Shown piece after piece: positions 1 through 11,017 of a stretch of DNA of 64,000 nt. Position numbers and translations under genes: made by a program. Origin of the DNA: Valencia hispanica. Its lineage: Eukaryota > Chordata > Actinopteri > Cyprinodontiformes > Valenciidae. Numbering within the stretch: position 1 is the first letter of the stretch; each line of letters begins with the position of its first letter. The DNA lies in the NCBI GenBank assembly GCA_963556495.2, contig OY747702.1, forward strand, positions 41,077,680 to 41,141,679, given 5' to 3'. Below the pieces are notes generated by a model that saw only the letters and a program-made list of their open reading frames with translations, was not told where the DNA came from and ran no database searches.

Positions 1-60
1 TAATTCTAATGCAGGCTCTTCAGTTGTAGTCCCCTAACATTCCGGCCAATTCGGCGATAC

Positions 61-706
61 AAAATATCACCTTTTTTTAATTGGTGAAAAAAATGACCAT
101 CCCCCCTGATTTTTTTTTACAACCAGACTACTGTCTATAACTGATCTAATCATTGCATTATATATGTATTTTAAAGCCTGTGCACTAGCTCCCCACTCAT
201 ATCCTCTCAAACAGCTTATTATATGTATAATTGTTTTACATCTTTCCTCTATTTTATTAATATTCTCTTTCCATATTAGTTTGGTATCAAACATAACTCA
301 AAGATATCGAAAACTATTTACTTGTTCCAACTCCTCACCATATAATCTTAGATTAACCATTGTATTCTTCTTCCTAGTAAATACCATAATTTTTGTTCTT
401 CCACCGAAAATTTTAATCCCCAGTCATAAGAACAGTTTTCAACTACTCCAATTGCTTCCTGCATGTGCTCCCCAATGCTCCATTATCAGCAAATAACGAT
501 TTTCTAAATTCATTGCCCACATTCCGGAAAACATCATCTATCATAATAAAAATCAGTGTTGGACTGATAACACTTCCTTGCAGGGTTCCATTATCCACTT
601 TATATCCATTTGAAAGTGTGCTTCCTACTTTCACTTGAATCTTCCTATAAAAAAAAATCTGATTATGCATTCTTCCTGTGATTCCTAACCTTTTTAGTCT
701 AATCAA
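61..706 (-). mobile_element. LINE reverse-transcriptase fragment, frameshifted
   Basis: Two minus-strand open stretches (706-443 and 294-67) read as neighbouring parts of one non-LTR retrotransposon RT and its C-terminal thumb region. The first contains GTLQGSVISP, close to the RT 'PQGSVLSP' block, followed by FADNGA where an active copy would have FADDGA, so the second catalytic aspartate is lost. The second has WKENINKIEERC and an ALKYIYNAMIRSVIDS stretch, typical of the region after the RT palm in I-clade-like LINEs. The two stretches are in different frames, so the copy is dead. It may belong to the same family as the RNase H-bearing element at the right edge of the window, which would supply the downstream domain; that link is inference. 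Confidence 0.7.
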
Positions 707-893
707 TAAGCCCTTCTCTTCCTGCTCTTGACGAGGACAGACGCCTTTTCTTCTCCCTCCCGTTTACCATTCCTGCCTGCTCTTTGTTTCATCTGCCTAT
801 CTGGAGCCTCTCTGCATTTTCCTCTACAAGCTTAACTATGGATCTGGTCAGGTGGTCTCTAATGCAATTGATCTAATTTTTTCTACCCATAAA

Positions 894-1289
894 ATGGCTA
901 AGGGAGAGCCTTCCTGTCCTGTCGGGACACTCGCGGCTGAATATATTTTGGATTCCTGGGGTAAATAGAAGATTATATGTCTGTTGCTGCTGTCCGTGGA
1001 GGACATTGAAGATATCTACATAATTGGATTAATGATAACCAGGTTTCTGCTGTTTGGTATGGGTGGATTCCTGATGTATCGCAAAATTCAGAAGCAGTCT
1101 GATGCAATTGGCAAGATTTTACAGCAGGATTTTACAGAAGGAATGTGCCGTGCTTTCAACACACATACGTTGAATGAGCAACATTGTAAGCTGGATGCTC
1201 TGAGCACCAAGCTGGCTGCGGTTGAAAGACTTGTATGCGGTGTGGAAAACCATTTGGAGAAGTTTTTAAGCTGGGTGAATGGAAACTGA
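894..1289 (+). pseudogene. Small TM + coiled-coil reading frame with one in-frame stop
   Basis: I do not recognise this gene. From an ATG at 894 the frame runs to 1289 with a single TAG at 966-968; the intact part from 984 is 101 residues. The first part includes CPVGTLAAEYILDSWG. After the stop comes an acidic VEDIEDI, then a hydrophobic segment (IIGLMITRFLLFGMGGFLMY), a basic RKIQKQ, and an amphipathic helical C-terminus with regularly spaced leucines (LDALSTKLAAVERL). This is the plan of a small membrane protein with a coiled coil. It sits among repeats with no visible introns or promoter, so it may be an accessory ORF or 5' part of a retroelement, or a processed pseudogene fragment. The coherent composition across the stop argues that one frame was once coding. 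Confidence 0.4.
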
Positions 1290-2446
1290 CCCCTGACTCA
1301 GCTATTTGGAGTCGCAATTGAGGCCGCTGAAAGACTCTAAAGCTGATGCAACAAGCTCCAGCCTGAACTAAAACAATAGTTATCTGAATTGGCACCCGGT
1401 GTTGGCCTTGGAAGACCAGACATCTCAAAACTCCCCAGGATGTTTATGTAGAAGGACTCCCTTCCCCCACCCCTAAATGCCATGCCTGTCCCCCCAAACG
1501 TGATGGCATGCAAAAATCCAAAATTTCAAAGATATTTTAACAAAAAAGGTCAGAGTGCTCTCTGCTCTCATTCAAAGTAGCTACTGATTGGTAGATGCAT
1601 GTGGGGGGGTTCCACGTCTCACTTACTCACAGTCACAGCCGGTGCTGCCAAGTTAGCGACTTTGTCGCGATTTCTAACGACTTTCAGACCCCCTTAACGA
1701 CTTTTTTTTCCCCAAAAGCACCTAACGACAAGTCTGGCGACATTTCTGACCACCCTTAGCTACTTTCTGTGAAACTTTGTTGCCGATTTGTCTCTACAGA
1801 TCAGAAACCAAGCTTGTTCTGCATCCAGATCCAGACACTCAGAATGGGAATGATCTGCGCATGTCCATGCAGTATTATCGCAGTACATCTGACCAATAAT
1901 AAACCTTTCTCGGTTCATTTCACCCTTTTACATAAGTATATAATCACACGTGTATATAAGACAAATCTTTCTTTTATAAGCCACACACAAACATCACGCA
2001 GAAGCTTCTCCGTACTACGCTGCATCGCACACCCGTGGTGCATTCAAGGAATGAGAAATGCATGGTGAGTGCAATAAGGTAAGTCGGTGACTGAATCTGA
2101 GGTTGGCTGGGGATGAGTGGTTGCAGAGTTGATGTTCCGGTTTGGTTCTTTCTGGTTTGTAGGGGGATGATTCAGATTTTGATGTTGTTGCATTTGCAGG
2201 CGTTGGAGGGTGGACAGGCAGGCGGCTACAGTGGACGGAAGTGGGGTGGGTTCTGACCTTCTTGATTCCAGGTAGGGAGCGGCAAGAGGCTGACCAGGGA
2301 GGAATCCGGAGGTGCCAGTCCAGCGGTGAGTGAGGTTGGCGTCTCTGCGTGTTTGACCAGCCGTGTGGAGATGTGACAGGAAAGCAGGACCGACGAGGGA
2401 GGCTTGACAGCAATGGAAGGAATTGCAGGAACAGATCTGCAGATGA
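1290..2446. other. Non-coding repeat-derived spacer
   Basis: No convincing gene. At about 1640-1770 a stretch repeats the words 'agcgactt' and 'taacgac' several times (tagcgactttgtcgcg, ttaacgactttt, cctaacgaca), which looks like the degenerate end of a dispersed fish repeat. The GC-richer part at 2040-2450 has open frames on the minus strand, but they are proline/serine-rich, overlap one another in different frames and show no domain. Confidence 0.4.
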
Positions 2447-2643
2447 ACAAGGCAAGGCAAGGCAATTTTATTTGTATAGCACACTTTCAACAGCAGGGCA
2501 ATTCAAGGTGCTTTACATGATTTGGTGATTTAAAAGAAACACATAAAAGAAACACACATTATACATGATACACAATAAAGCAAGAGAAAAATAAAAAAAA
2601 GCAAGAGAGCATGAACACATTTCATACATATAACATCAAGCAT

Positions 2644-5632
2644 TTACTCAAAGGCAATTCTAAACAGATGGGTTTTTAGTCTCGATTTAAAGCAGTTCAG
2701 AGTTTCAGCAGCTCTACACTCGTCAGGAAGTCTGTTCCAGATAAGGGTAGCATAAAAACTGAAAACTGCTTCTCCATGTTTAGTTCTGAGTCTAGGGATG
2801 TTTAGTAGGCTAGAGTTGGAGGACCTGAGTGGTCTTGGTGGTTGGAACCATGACAACAGGTCTTCAACATATTTTGGTGCTAAGCCATGTAATGATTTAT
2901 AAACTAGTAAAAGTATTTTAAAGTCTATTCTCTGAGCTACAGGGAGCCAGTGTAAGGACTTTAGAACTGGGGTGATGTGCTCTACTTTCCTGGTTCTAGT
3001 GAGGACGCGAGCGGCAGCGTTCTGGATCAGCTGCAGCTGTCTGATTGACTTTTTAGGCAGACCTGTCAAGATGCTGTTGCAGTAATCAATCCGACTAAAG
3101 ATAAACGCATGGATGAGTTTTTCTAGGTCGTGTTGCAAAATCAGTCCTTTAATCCTAGAAATGTTCTTCAGGTGATAGAACGCTGACCTTGTTATTGCCT
3201 TTATGTGACCCTGGAGGTTCAGGTCTGAGTCCATTACTACACCTAGGTTACGAACCTGATCAGTAGTTTCTAGCTGTATTAATTGAAGCTGTGTGCTGAC
3301 TCTTGATCGTTCCTCCTTGGGTCCAAAAATAATCACTTCAGTTTTGTTTCTATTCAGCTGGAGAAAGTTATCGCACATCCATCCATTTATTTGGTCAATG
3401 CATTGATTTAGGGTTTGAATGGGTTCAGAGTCACCTGGTGACATTGTAATGTAGAGCTGAGTGTCATCCGCATAGTTATGGTAGCTAATGTTATTGGTCG
3501 CTATAATCTTGCCTAGTGGGAGCATGTAGATATTAAATAAGAGGGGCCCCAGGATGGAGCCCGGGGGCACCCCACATGTGATTTCTGTTCGTTCTGATGA
3601 AAAGTTTCCTATTGAAACATAGAATTCCCTGTTCTTTAGGTAAGACTCGAACCAGCCAAGTACTGTACCAGAGAGTCCGACCCAGCTCTCCAGTCGTTCC
3701 AATAAAATATCATGATCAACAGTGTCAAATGCTGCACTGAGGTCCAACAGAACCAGCACTGTGGTTCTTCCACAGTCTGTATTTATGCGGATGTCATTAA
3801 ATACTTTGACGAGGACAGTCTCGGTGCTGTGGTGAGCGCGGAAATCTGACTGAAAAGTATCAAAACGGTTTGTCGTTGTTATGAAGCCATTTAACTGCTG
3901 AAACACAGCTTTTTCAATAATCTTACTGATGAATGGGAGATTAGAGATTGGCCTGTAGTTCTGCATTAACGTGTTGTCCAGATTTTTCTTCTTTAGCAGT
4001 GGTTTAATAACTGCTGTTTTTAAAGCCTGAGGGAAGACACCTGATAGCAGTGATGAGTTCACTATTTGAACAAGATCAGAACCAATAACAGGAAGAACTT
4101 TCTTTAGAAAAGTTGTGGGTAGGATATCAAGACAGCAGGAGGAGGAGCTTAATTGGATAATGATTTTTTCAAGGCTGTTCTGGTTTAATTCGTGGAATTC
4201 AGACATTTTCTCTACATTGTTGTTGATTGGGGATGGCACTGGTTGTGGGTTCGATATTGAGGTACAGATTGACCGTCTAATTGTTAGAATCTTTTCAGTG
4301 AAAAAGCTGGCAAATTCATTGCAGGCCCTGGTAGAGTTTAGTTCAGGGGCTACTGTCACTAAAGGATTAGTTAGTCTTTCCACTGTTGCAAATAGAGTCC
4401 GTGCGTTATTAATGTTTCTGTTGATGATTTCAGAAAAGAACGATTCCCTAGCATCTTTTATAGTTAGCTGATATCTATTCAGTCTCTCTTTGTAGATCTC
4501 ATAGTGAACCTGGAGTCGAGTTTTCTGCCATTTTCTCTCGGCTCGTCGACACTCTCTTTTTTCACTACGTACCAGTGGATTACTTGTCCACGGAGACTTC
4601 TTTCTACCTGAGACTACTTTCACTTTAGTTGGAGCAATGGAATCCATGATGTCTGAGATTTTCGCAAGGAAATTATCTACCAACTTATTTACTGAGTTTG
4701 AGTTGGGAGATGAGGGGGATGTGGTGGAAGGATAAATACGTTTAAAGGTTTCTACAGAACTGTCCCCTAGAAAACGCTTTTTTATAGTGGTCTTACTGTG
4801 GCTGGATAATTTAGCAGAGATGGTACTTTGAAAGAAAACACAGAAATGGTCAGATAATGCAATATTAATTACAGAGATGTCAGAAATATTTAAACCTTTG
4901 CTGATAATTAAGTCCAGAGTGTGTCCTTTATTGTGTGTTGGTTGTTTGACATGCTGGATCAGTCCGAAGTTGTGGAGAGTATCATCTAATGTTTTTGCTT
5001 GTCTATCTTGGGGGTTGTCGGTATGGATGTCCCCCACGATGATTAGTTGGTCATAGTCGATACATATTACAGAAAGAAGGTCATTGAAGTCATTAAAGAA
5101 GTTAGAGTTAAGTTTCGGTGGTTTATATAAACTTAGAAATAACGCTTTGTTAGGCTCATTTATCTGGGTGGCTAGGTATTCAAAAGATTCAAACGCGCCC
5201 AGAGTTACCTTTTTAAAGTTCATTGAGTTGTGAAAGATGGTGGCTACACCTCCGCCTCGTTTGTGTTTTCTGTTCTTGCTTAAGAAATTAACATTTGGAG
5301 GACTGGATTCTATTAATGTAGTTGTTTCGTTATTTTCATCTAGCCAAGTTTCTGATAAAAAAAAGGGCGTGTAAATTATGCTCAGTGATGAAGTCATTGA
5401 TAAGAAAAGACTTTCCGGATAGAGATCTAATGTTTAATAAAGCTAACTTAAGTATTGTGATGACGGGCAGCTGACCCTTCCGACAGGTTATCAATTTCAG
5501 ATTTTGTTTAATATGAGAGCATGTGGTTAACGGTTTATGTTTCCTGCTGCTGATAATCACTGATATAGCCTCAGGGGTGCCGGGTGAATTCTGGGAGACG
5601 GTAGGGGTGGATTTACTGCCCGGTTCCCTCAA
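2644..5632 (-). pseudogene. L2-type LINE ORF2 (endonuclease-RT), one frameshift
   Basis: ORF2 follows the ORF1 stop by a few bases. The N-terminal part (5632 to about 5365) contains [13 protein letters not shown] and [11 protein letters not shown], the start of an APE-type endonuclease. A one-base length change in the A-run at about 5357-5364 shifts the frame. The 917-codon remainder (5397-2644) continues with [21 protein letters not shown] in the catalytic GDFN position, and SDHFCVFF. The RT domain follows, with [30 protein letters not shown] and the catalytic YADDTQLY near 3460-3480. The C-terminus has [13 protein letters not shown] and [14 protein letters not shown], typical of L2. RT motifs are intact, so the long frame looks recently active apart from the frameshift; GDIHT for GDFN may weaken the endonuclease. 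Confidence 0.85.
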
Positions 5633-5635
5633 ATA

Positions 5636-6879
5636 TCAGATATCTGTAATAATCAGTGGGGGGAAGCTCCCAGGCTTATGGACACTAGTCCCAGGCGTTT
5701 GGTGTAGTCTAAGTTTAGGTGTTAATTGTGTCCCAAATTTGATTTGCTCGTTCAGTCTGTCTGTAAAGTTTCTAAATGGAGACTCATTTGATGTGGCTGA
5801 GTCACAGGAAGATGAAGACTTAATCTCTGATGGTTGTTTATCTGTTCGGTCCTGTGGTGTCATCATGACTTGCTGTTTTTGTTCTCTGATATCCATGGGC
5901 GCCTCAAGGTCAGCTTTTGGGAGCAAGGGTTTTGCTTTCTGATGTTGATAAGAAAAAATGTTTGCTGCCAACAGCCTTACTCCGGACCTGTTCAAATAGC
6001 GCATTCCTGCTTTAAACAGATGATTAGCACTTCCAAATACTTTGAAATTATTAATAAATGTGAACGACTTCTCAGCTGATTGTTTCTTCAACCATTTATG
6101 GAGCATGCGGAGTCTGCTAAATCTTTCATCATTCCCTTCAGGGACTGGTCCGCTGATGAGGATGTTTACGTTAAGTCCATCAAGTCTCTGTAGGAGATCA
6201 GAAAAGTCTCTCTTCAGAATCTCTGATTGTCTCATCGCGATATCTGCTAATCCAGCGTGAATGACGAGCTTTTCCAAAGCAGGATGTTGGTCCAAGATTT
6301 TAGGGATTTTTTCTGATATTTCTCTCACTGTATTTTTGTAGCAGCTATAAACTTTGGTATTCTTGCTACAAAAAGCCTCAATTCCATTAATTGATCCGTC
6401 TTGTATGATAACAGTCTTTGCTGGGGGCGCTCTTACTTTATGTGTCTGTTTGATGCGGCTGGGTTTCTCCTGGTGGCTTTGACTGGTCCCGGGGGATGCG
6501 TCATCTTTCTGGGAACTCAGGGCTGCGAATCTGTTTTTCAGCGGGATTCCAGGTGGAGAAATATCTCTTGTTTTTGGCTGAAACCTCTTTTGTTTACTTT
6601 TAGCAGAAGCGGCAGTTCTGGGTTCAGAGGTTTCTCTGTGTCGGAGTTTCTTTTGTTTGATAAGTCCATAGAAAAGTAATCCAAGAAGAGATCTGGTCCA
6701 ATACAGTAACTCCAGGGGCTGGGAAAATAAAGTAACTAAGAAAAGGTTAAGAAAGAAAACAAGAAAAGCAAACAGAAAATAAAATAAAAGAAAATAAGTG
6801 AACGGATCTGGAGAGAGACAGAGAGCAGCTGCTCCTCCTTCAGCAGACAGACAAGAAAGGAGGAGAACAAGGAGGTAAG
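5636..6879 (-). CDS. L2-type LINE ORF1 (SGNH-like, nucleic-acid-binding), no ATG
   Basis: Reading back from the TGA at 5636, the frame stays open to about 6879 without an ATG; the first in-frame GTG is at 6328. Order from the N-terminus: a very hydrophobic stretch (about 6830-6690, with FLLFYFLFAFLVFFLNLFLV), then WTRSLLGLLFYGLIKQ, a basic proline-rich segment with IPLKNRFAALS, then a domain beginning KTVIIQDGSI with VIHAGLADIA and ILISGPVP. That order resembles the GDSI, G-x-ND and xSPxP blocks of the SGNH esterase domain found in ORF1 of CR1/L2 LINEs. Here GDS reads QDGS and the Asn of block III is not obvious, so enzyme activity is doubtful. ORF1 proteins of this kind are thought to bind element RNA. 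Translation start is unresolved: non-AUG, or the original ATG lies in damaged 5' sequence. Confidence 0.6.
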
Positions 6880-6882
6880 TTC

Positions 6883-7115
6883 ACACTAATATTCCACTAG
6901 GAAAGTTTTGCCACAAGGACAGACTAAGGTTTGGCCTTTATACCACGCATAGGAGCGAGAACCATCTGGCGTCAGCCTCCAGGAACCGCTCCCCTTATGA
7001 ACTGAAGCAGTGATGAGGATGATCAGAAACACCTGGAGCAGCACCTGCCAATCACACCCTGGGAAGAGGTAAGCAGCGCAAAACCACCCAACAACCAGCA
7101 CACAGAAACATACAC
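6883..7115. other. Spacer between L2 element and LTR element
   Basis: A stretch of ordinary composition between the presumed L2 5' end and the left LTR. No open frame with domain content. It does not match the L2 sequence that flanks the right LTR, so it does not look like the other half of a single insertion site. Confidence 0.4.
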
Positions 7116-7559
7116 TGTAATGGCAAATAAATAGTATCTCAGGGTTTCCATTATAAAGAAGACTTGAGTCCAAGAAGGCGTTTAAGTGTTTAATTCAAAC
7201 ATGTCTGGCCAGACACGGAGGAGACAGAGTTACTCGTGCATCACCCTAACCAACCTTTCTAACTAACCGCTTAAATAGTATTCAGCAATCATTGTTTATC
7301 TCTGTAGATGTCTTCTCCAACGTTCACGCCCCGCCTCCAGAGAACTGCTTCATGCGAGTCTTATATCAACGCATAAAGCAGCACATCCGAAGGCCAGACT
7401 GTTATCTTACTGCCCCGGCGTCTGTCTCTCTGGTGACCTGACACATATATCTTTCTCATAACATTAAGCTGGAACAAAAAGCTTGTCATTTCCTTAGATG
7501 CATTCACTAAACAGAGAATATACACTTAATTCCTAATTGCATAACAATTTTCCACCACA
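7116..7559 (-). repeat. LTR (3' LTR in element orientation)
   Basis: About 444 bp, almost identical to 14850-15295, with roughly a dozen substitutions plus small length changes by eye. On the minus strand it begins TGTGGTGG and ends CATTACA, the TG...CA form of retroviral-type LTRs. Immediately upstream in element orientation (7560-7575) is the purine-rich AAAAGCGGGGAAT, a good polypurine tract for plus-strand priming. TATA-like ATATAAGA and CTATTTAAG and an AATTAAA poly(A)-like word are visible on the minus strand. Confidence 0.85.
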
Positions 7560-8939
7560 ATTCCCCGCTTTTATTAACTTAATTAATACCATAAATATAA
7601 AGGGAAAATTCTACAGTGCTATCACAAACTCCCTAAAAGGTTGGTAGGTTGATCAAAAAAAAAGACAATGTTCAAAACAAATTACAATCAGACATGAGAC
7701 ATGCTTGGCCATGGAATTAGCTCACAGTGACAAATATTAGATCCTTCCAGATGACTTTGCTGAGACTCCTGTGCATTGAGACCGAAAACCCACGGGGTCT
7801 TCTTACGCCATTTTCTTGTGGGCAAAATGTCATCTCAACAGCCCCTCGCCCCAGAGGCGGCCATCCACAGGTCTCGTCATCGGTCAGGACGTTCTAGATA
7901 AAACACAGAACAAAGGAGAAATTATGTAGCATCTTCCAGAACACTTCAGAGGGTATTACATCAACACTAGATGTTGAAATGTATACTCTTCCCTTGCGCT
8001 GTTTGTTGTCTGTTGCCGTGAAGTCAGCCTCCGCCAGCATCCAGTGACCCGTAGCCACCGATCAGTACTTCCTCCAGAAAGGAGAGAGTGGTCACCCCTC
8101 AGAAGGTCCTTCCGTGAGAACCTCCCAACGCGACCCTTGGGAGCTGAGCTAATTAGGTATTAGAGCATTGATGTTCAAACATAGGTGAGCCAATTCACAA
8201 AAGATGAATAGGATGATTATGACAAGTGATTAAGTGGAACCCACACCCTCGGAGTATGGTTTCAGATCAACCTGATGCAACTGTGTGCAAAAGCAATTCT
8301 AAACAACTCACAACCTGGTTAATGAGCCAAACCTCATCAACTGAAGCTAGATTACAATTAAGGTAAATGTCTCCAGATCACTCTGTACTAAATCCATGCC
8401 AAGAAAAAGACAACCAACCATTCCAACTTGTGAGAGTAAAAAATCCCAAGAATCAACTACTCCCAGCAAGAAGTAAAGAAGGTTTTCAGATCAAATTAAA
8501 ACTTTTGTAAAGTTCCCAGACACAATATGTACTACAAGTCTGAACCCAAACCGAAATGGAATATGAAGTCAGACGTCAAGTCCAGGTAGTAAAAACCCTC
8601 GTTTATTTATGACAGAGTTATGAATCACAAGAAACCCAATTACCTGCAAGTTACAATTCTCTTCATAATCCCTTAAAAATCTGTTCCAATTACTATCAAA
8701 TCCATTTCCCCCCTTTTTTTAAGGCATCGTCTTGCACATGCCTTAAAAATCAAGAAACAAGGAAACAATAACTTCAACTGCTTCTCCAGTGTCAAGAAAA
8801 GAAACATAGAAGGTTAAAGGTCATGCATAAGGCATAACCTCAGAACCTGTGTATCCTGCTGCTGCCACTGCTGAGGCATCTTCAACCCCCAGATGATCAT
8901 ATCTCAATCATTTAGGTTTGCAATTAGGTTCTTATATTT

Positions 8940-8998
8940 GAATTACCTTGTTGTTGAAAGTGTGCTATACAAATAAAATTGCCTGGCCTTGCCTTGCA
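8940..8998 (+). repeat. L2-type LINE 3' tail fragment
   Basis: Reads ttgttgaaagtgtgctatac followed by aaataaaattgcc and ccttgccttg, matching the 3' end of the L2 copy at 59.59-59.64 kb and, inverted, that at 2.45 kb. Only about 60 bp are present, nested in the LTR element. Confidence 0.7.
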
Positions 8999-10579
8999 AA
9001 ACCAAAAAATAATAATTTCACCACATAGTTACCTAATGTATTTAAGAATTTTAGTCCTACTTGCATTAGCTACAAAACACTTCATTTCCCTCTGGGATCA
9101 ATAAAGTATTTTGAACTGAATTAGACAACTTCTTCAGACCCTGCTTTTCCAGAATCTAATTGATGTTACAGTAAGGATTATCTTTGCAACCACCTTAGTT
9201 AAAATTGTTTTACTCAGGACACAGTTTATTTACCTAATTAATATCTCTGCTGCTGTTATTTGCTCATCTGTTTCTTACAGTTTATTCTCTGTTAACTCCT
9301 TGAAAAAAAAAACATTTATTCTAAATGCACAATTTTAAAACCTGTACAACTGTAAAACATCTCTATTTCAATTTATCTAACTCAGTTGCACATTCAGATT
9401 TGAATATGCCACTCTATTTTAATAACAACGATGTCAAGTAACCTTTTTACCTGTACCTGATACTCTTGCTTAAGAAAGACACGTTTCTTCATTGCAGTTT
9501 CTGTGTAGGACTTGAGTTATATTTTATACTTTACCGGAGTAATTATCTATTTGCCCACTTTTACCTCTACTCAGTACTTTAGACAGCTTATATTTTAAAA
9601 TTAGCCTTGTTACTCCTGTCTCATTTAATCTTTTATTAAAAGGAACACACAAAAACCCCCTCAAACATCAAAAAGTGTTACAACTGAATAGAATTTACTG
9701 CGGTTTGATAGTAGGTCTCACATTTTTTATTCTGACACCCTGTTTTTATGCGATCTATAGCATATAATGTGCACATTTGTCCTGTCTTTAGAACAGTGAC
9801 CGAAATTCTGAATCTATTTTTATCATCATTTGTCTTAATGAAGCAACCTAAATTTAAAAAATAGAAACCAAGTTAAACCCCCCTGTGTGTGTGTAGGTCA
9901 CACCTGTTGGCTTAAAGATTGCACTAAATGCATAATTTTCACATATACCATACCACTTTATTTATATAGCACGTTTATACACAGCCGAGGCCAACCAAGG
10001 TGCTGTACAGAAGAACATCATATGCAGCTGAAACAGGTAGCCTAGTGTATCCCAAATGTGTAATTATTATTTAACATTTTTATTAAACATTACTATCATT
10101 AAGTAAAAGTTCTTTTTGGGCGAGGTATGGCTAAAGCTTTATTCTTTATCATTTAATGTTCTAATCCTAAGTTTGTTTTATGCTTTCTACCTACTTTGTG
10201 TGAATCTAAATGTATGTACAGTCTATGATCTAAATGCTTCTATTATCTGTCACTTTGCTGCCGGTGCAGCAGAAGTTCCCCTTCTTGGGAAAATAAAAGG
10301 ATGATTCATGAAGTTAAGCATTACCGTGTTTTAATTTGGAAAGCTCATGTTTGAAACAGGAAGTGGTTTTGCGCAAAAAACAAACAGTTTGACTAACCCG
10401 GACTCGTTAACATCCAGGAAGTAACTGAAAACTCAAGACTAAACTTTTCGTCTAAACAAGTGTTTAAGTTCCTCTTTTTAGACTTCGAGCCGCAGAGCTA
10501 TTAACGCTTCATCAGTGTCGGGATCTGTGATTGTTTACAACCAGAGAATCGCAGCACATCGGTCGTAAGAAAGAAGCTT

Positions 10580-11017
10580 GTGGCTCAATTAGCTGATTAT
10601 CAACAAGAGAGTCATATTAAATCTGCAACGGACTTTATTTCAGATCATTTTTACCACATTGTAGTTAATAACTCGCTGGCTAAGATTAACCTTAGAATGT
10701 TTTACCCGCGTTGTTTTCTATTCGTTTTCTGTAAATTACTCAAAAGACTGAAATACTTTCATACTGCTACTCGCATCTGTATTAACTGGAGTTGGTTTTC
10801 AATATATCCGATTTTAACCGTGCGTTTTCCGTGTTATTTCTATTTACTACTGAGTAGGCTACGTTTATCAAAAGTATTAGTTAAACATAGAAACCATCAT
10901 TCATCTAGTTTATTGCTGAATTGCATCGTTTCTCATAGAATCTTAAAAGAACGTTTTCAAGCTAAGGTTCCCGGGCCAAACGAGTGTTATAGTTTTAGGT
11001 CGAATCAGTTACAATAG
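10580..11017 (+). CDS. Unrecognised 145-codon ORF inside LTR element
   Basis: I do not recognise this frame. It would encode a basic protein rich in Leu, Phe, Tyr, Ser and His, with hydrophobic patches such as CYFYLLLSRLRL but no clear membrane helix, no signal peptide and no catalytic motif. It lies on the strand opposite to the LTR element's transcription. The composition fits translated AT-rich DNA, so it may be fortuitous. It is listed because it is the longest frame in a 7.3-kb interior otherwise dense in stops. Confidence 0.2.
   Translation: MAQLADYQQESHIKSATDFISDHFYHIVVNNSLAKINLRMFYPRCFLFVFCKLLKRLKYFHTATRICINWSWFSIYPILTVRFPCYFYLLLSRLRLSKVLVKHRNHHSSSLLLNCIVSHRILKERFQAKVPGPNECYSFRSNQLQ

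Larger units (their letters stand above)
2447..6882 (-). mobile_element. Near-complete L2-type LINE (ORF1 + ORF2)
   Basis: A non-LTR retrotransposon on the minus strand, with its 5' end near 6880 and its 3' tail (aattttatttgtatagcac, preceded by short aaggc repeats) at about 2447-2480. It carries an ORF1 with an SGNH-hydrolase-like domain and an ORF2 with endonuclease and RT, the arrangement known for L2/CR1-group LINEs. The same 3' end recurs at 58.9-59.6 kb in the opposite orientation, and fragments lie at 8.94 and 15.3 kb, so the family is multicopy here. The main visible damage is a frameshift in the endonuclease. The clade name rests on recognised protein blocks and tail sequence, not on a phylogeny. 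Confidence 0.85.

Noticed and set aside
2015..2490. Three overlapping 79-148-codon minus-strand frames
   Set aside because: Mutually overlapping in different frames with low-complexity composition; no recognisable domain.
6886..7173. Frames beginning MDSSLLYNGNPEIL at 7.1 and 14.9 kb
   Set aside because: Both are the same LTR edge read through into different neighbours, not a gene.
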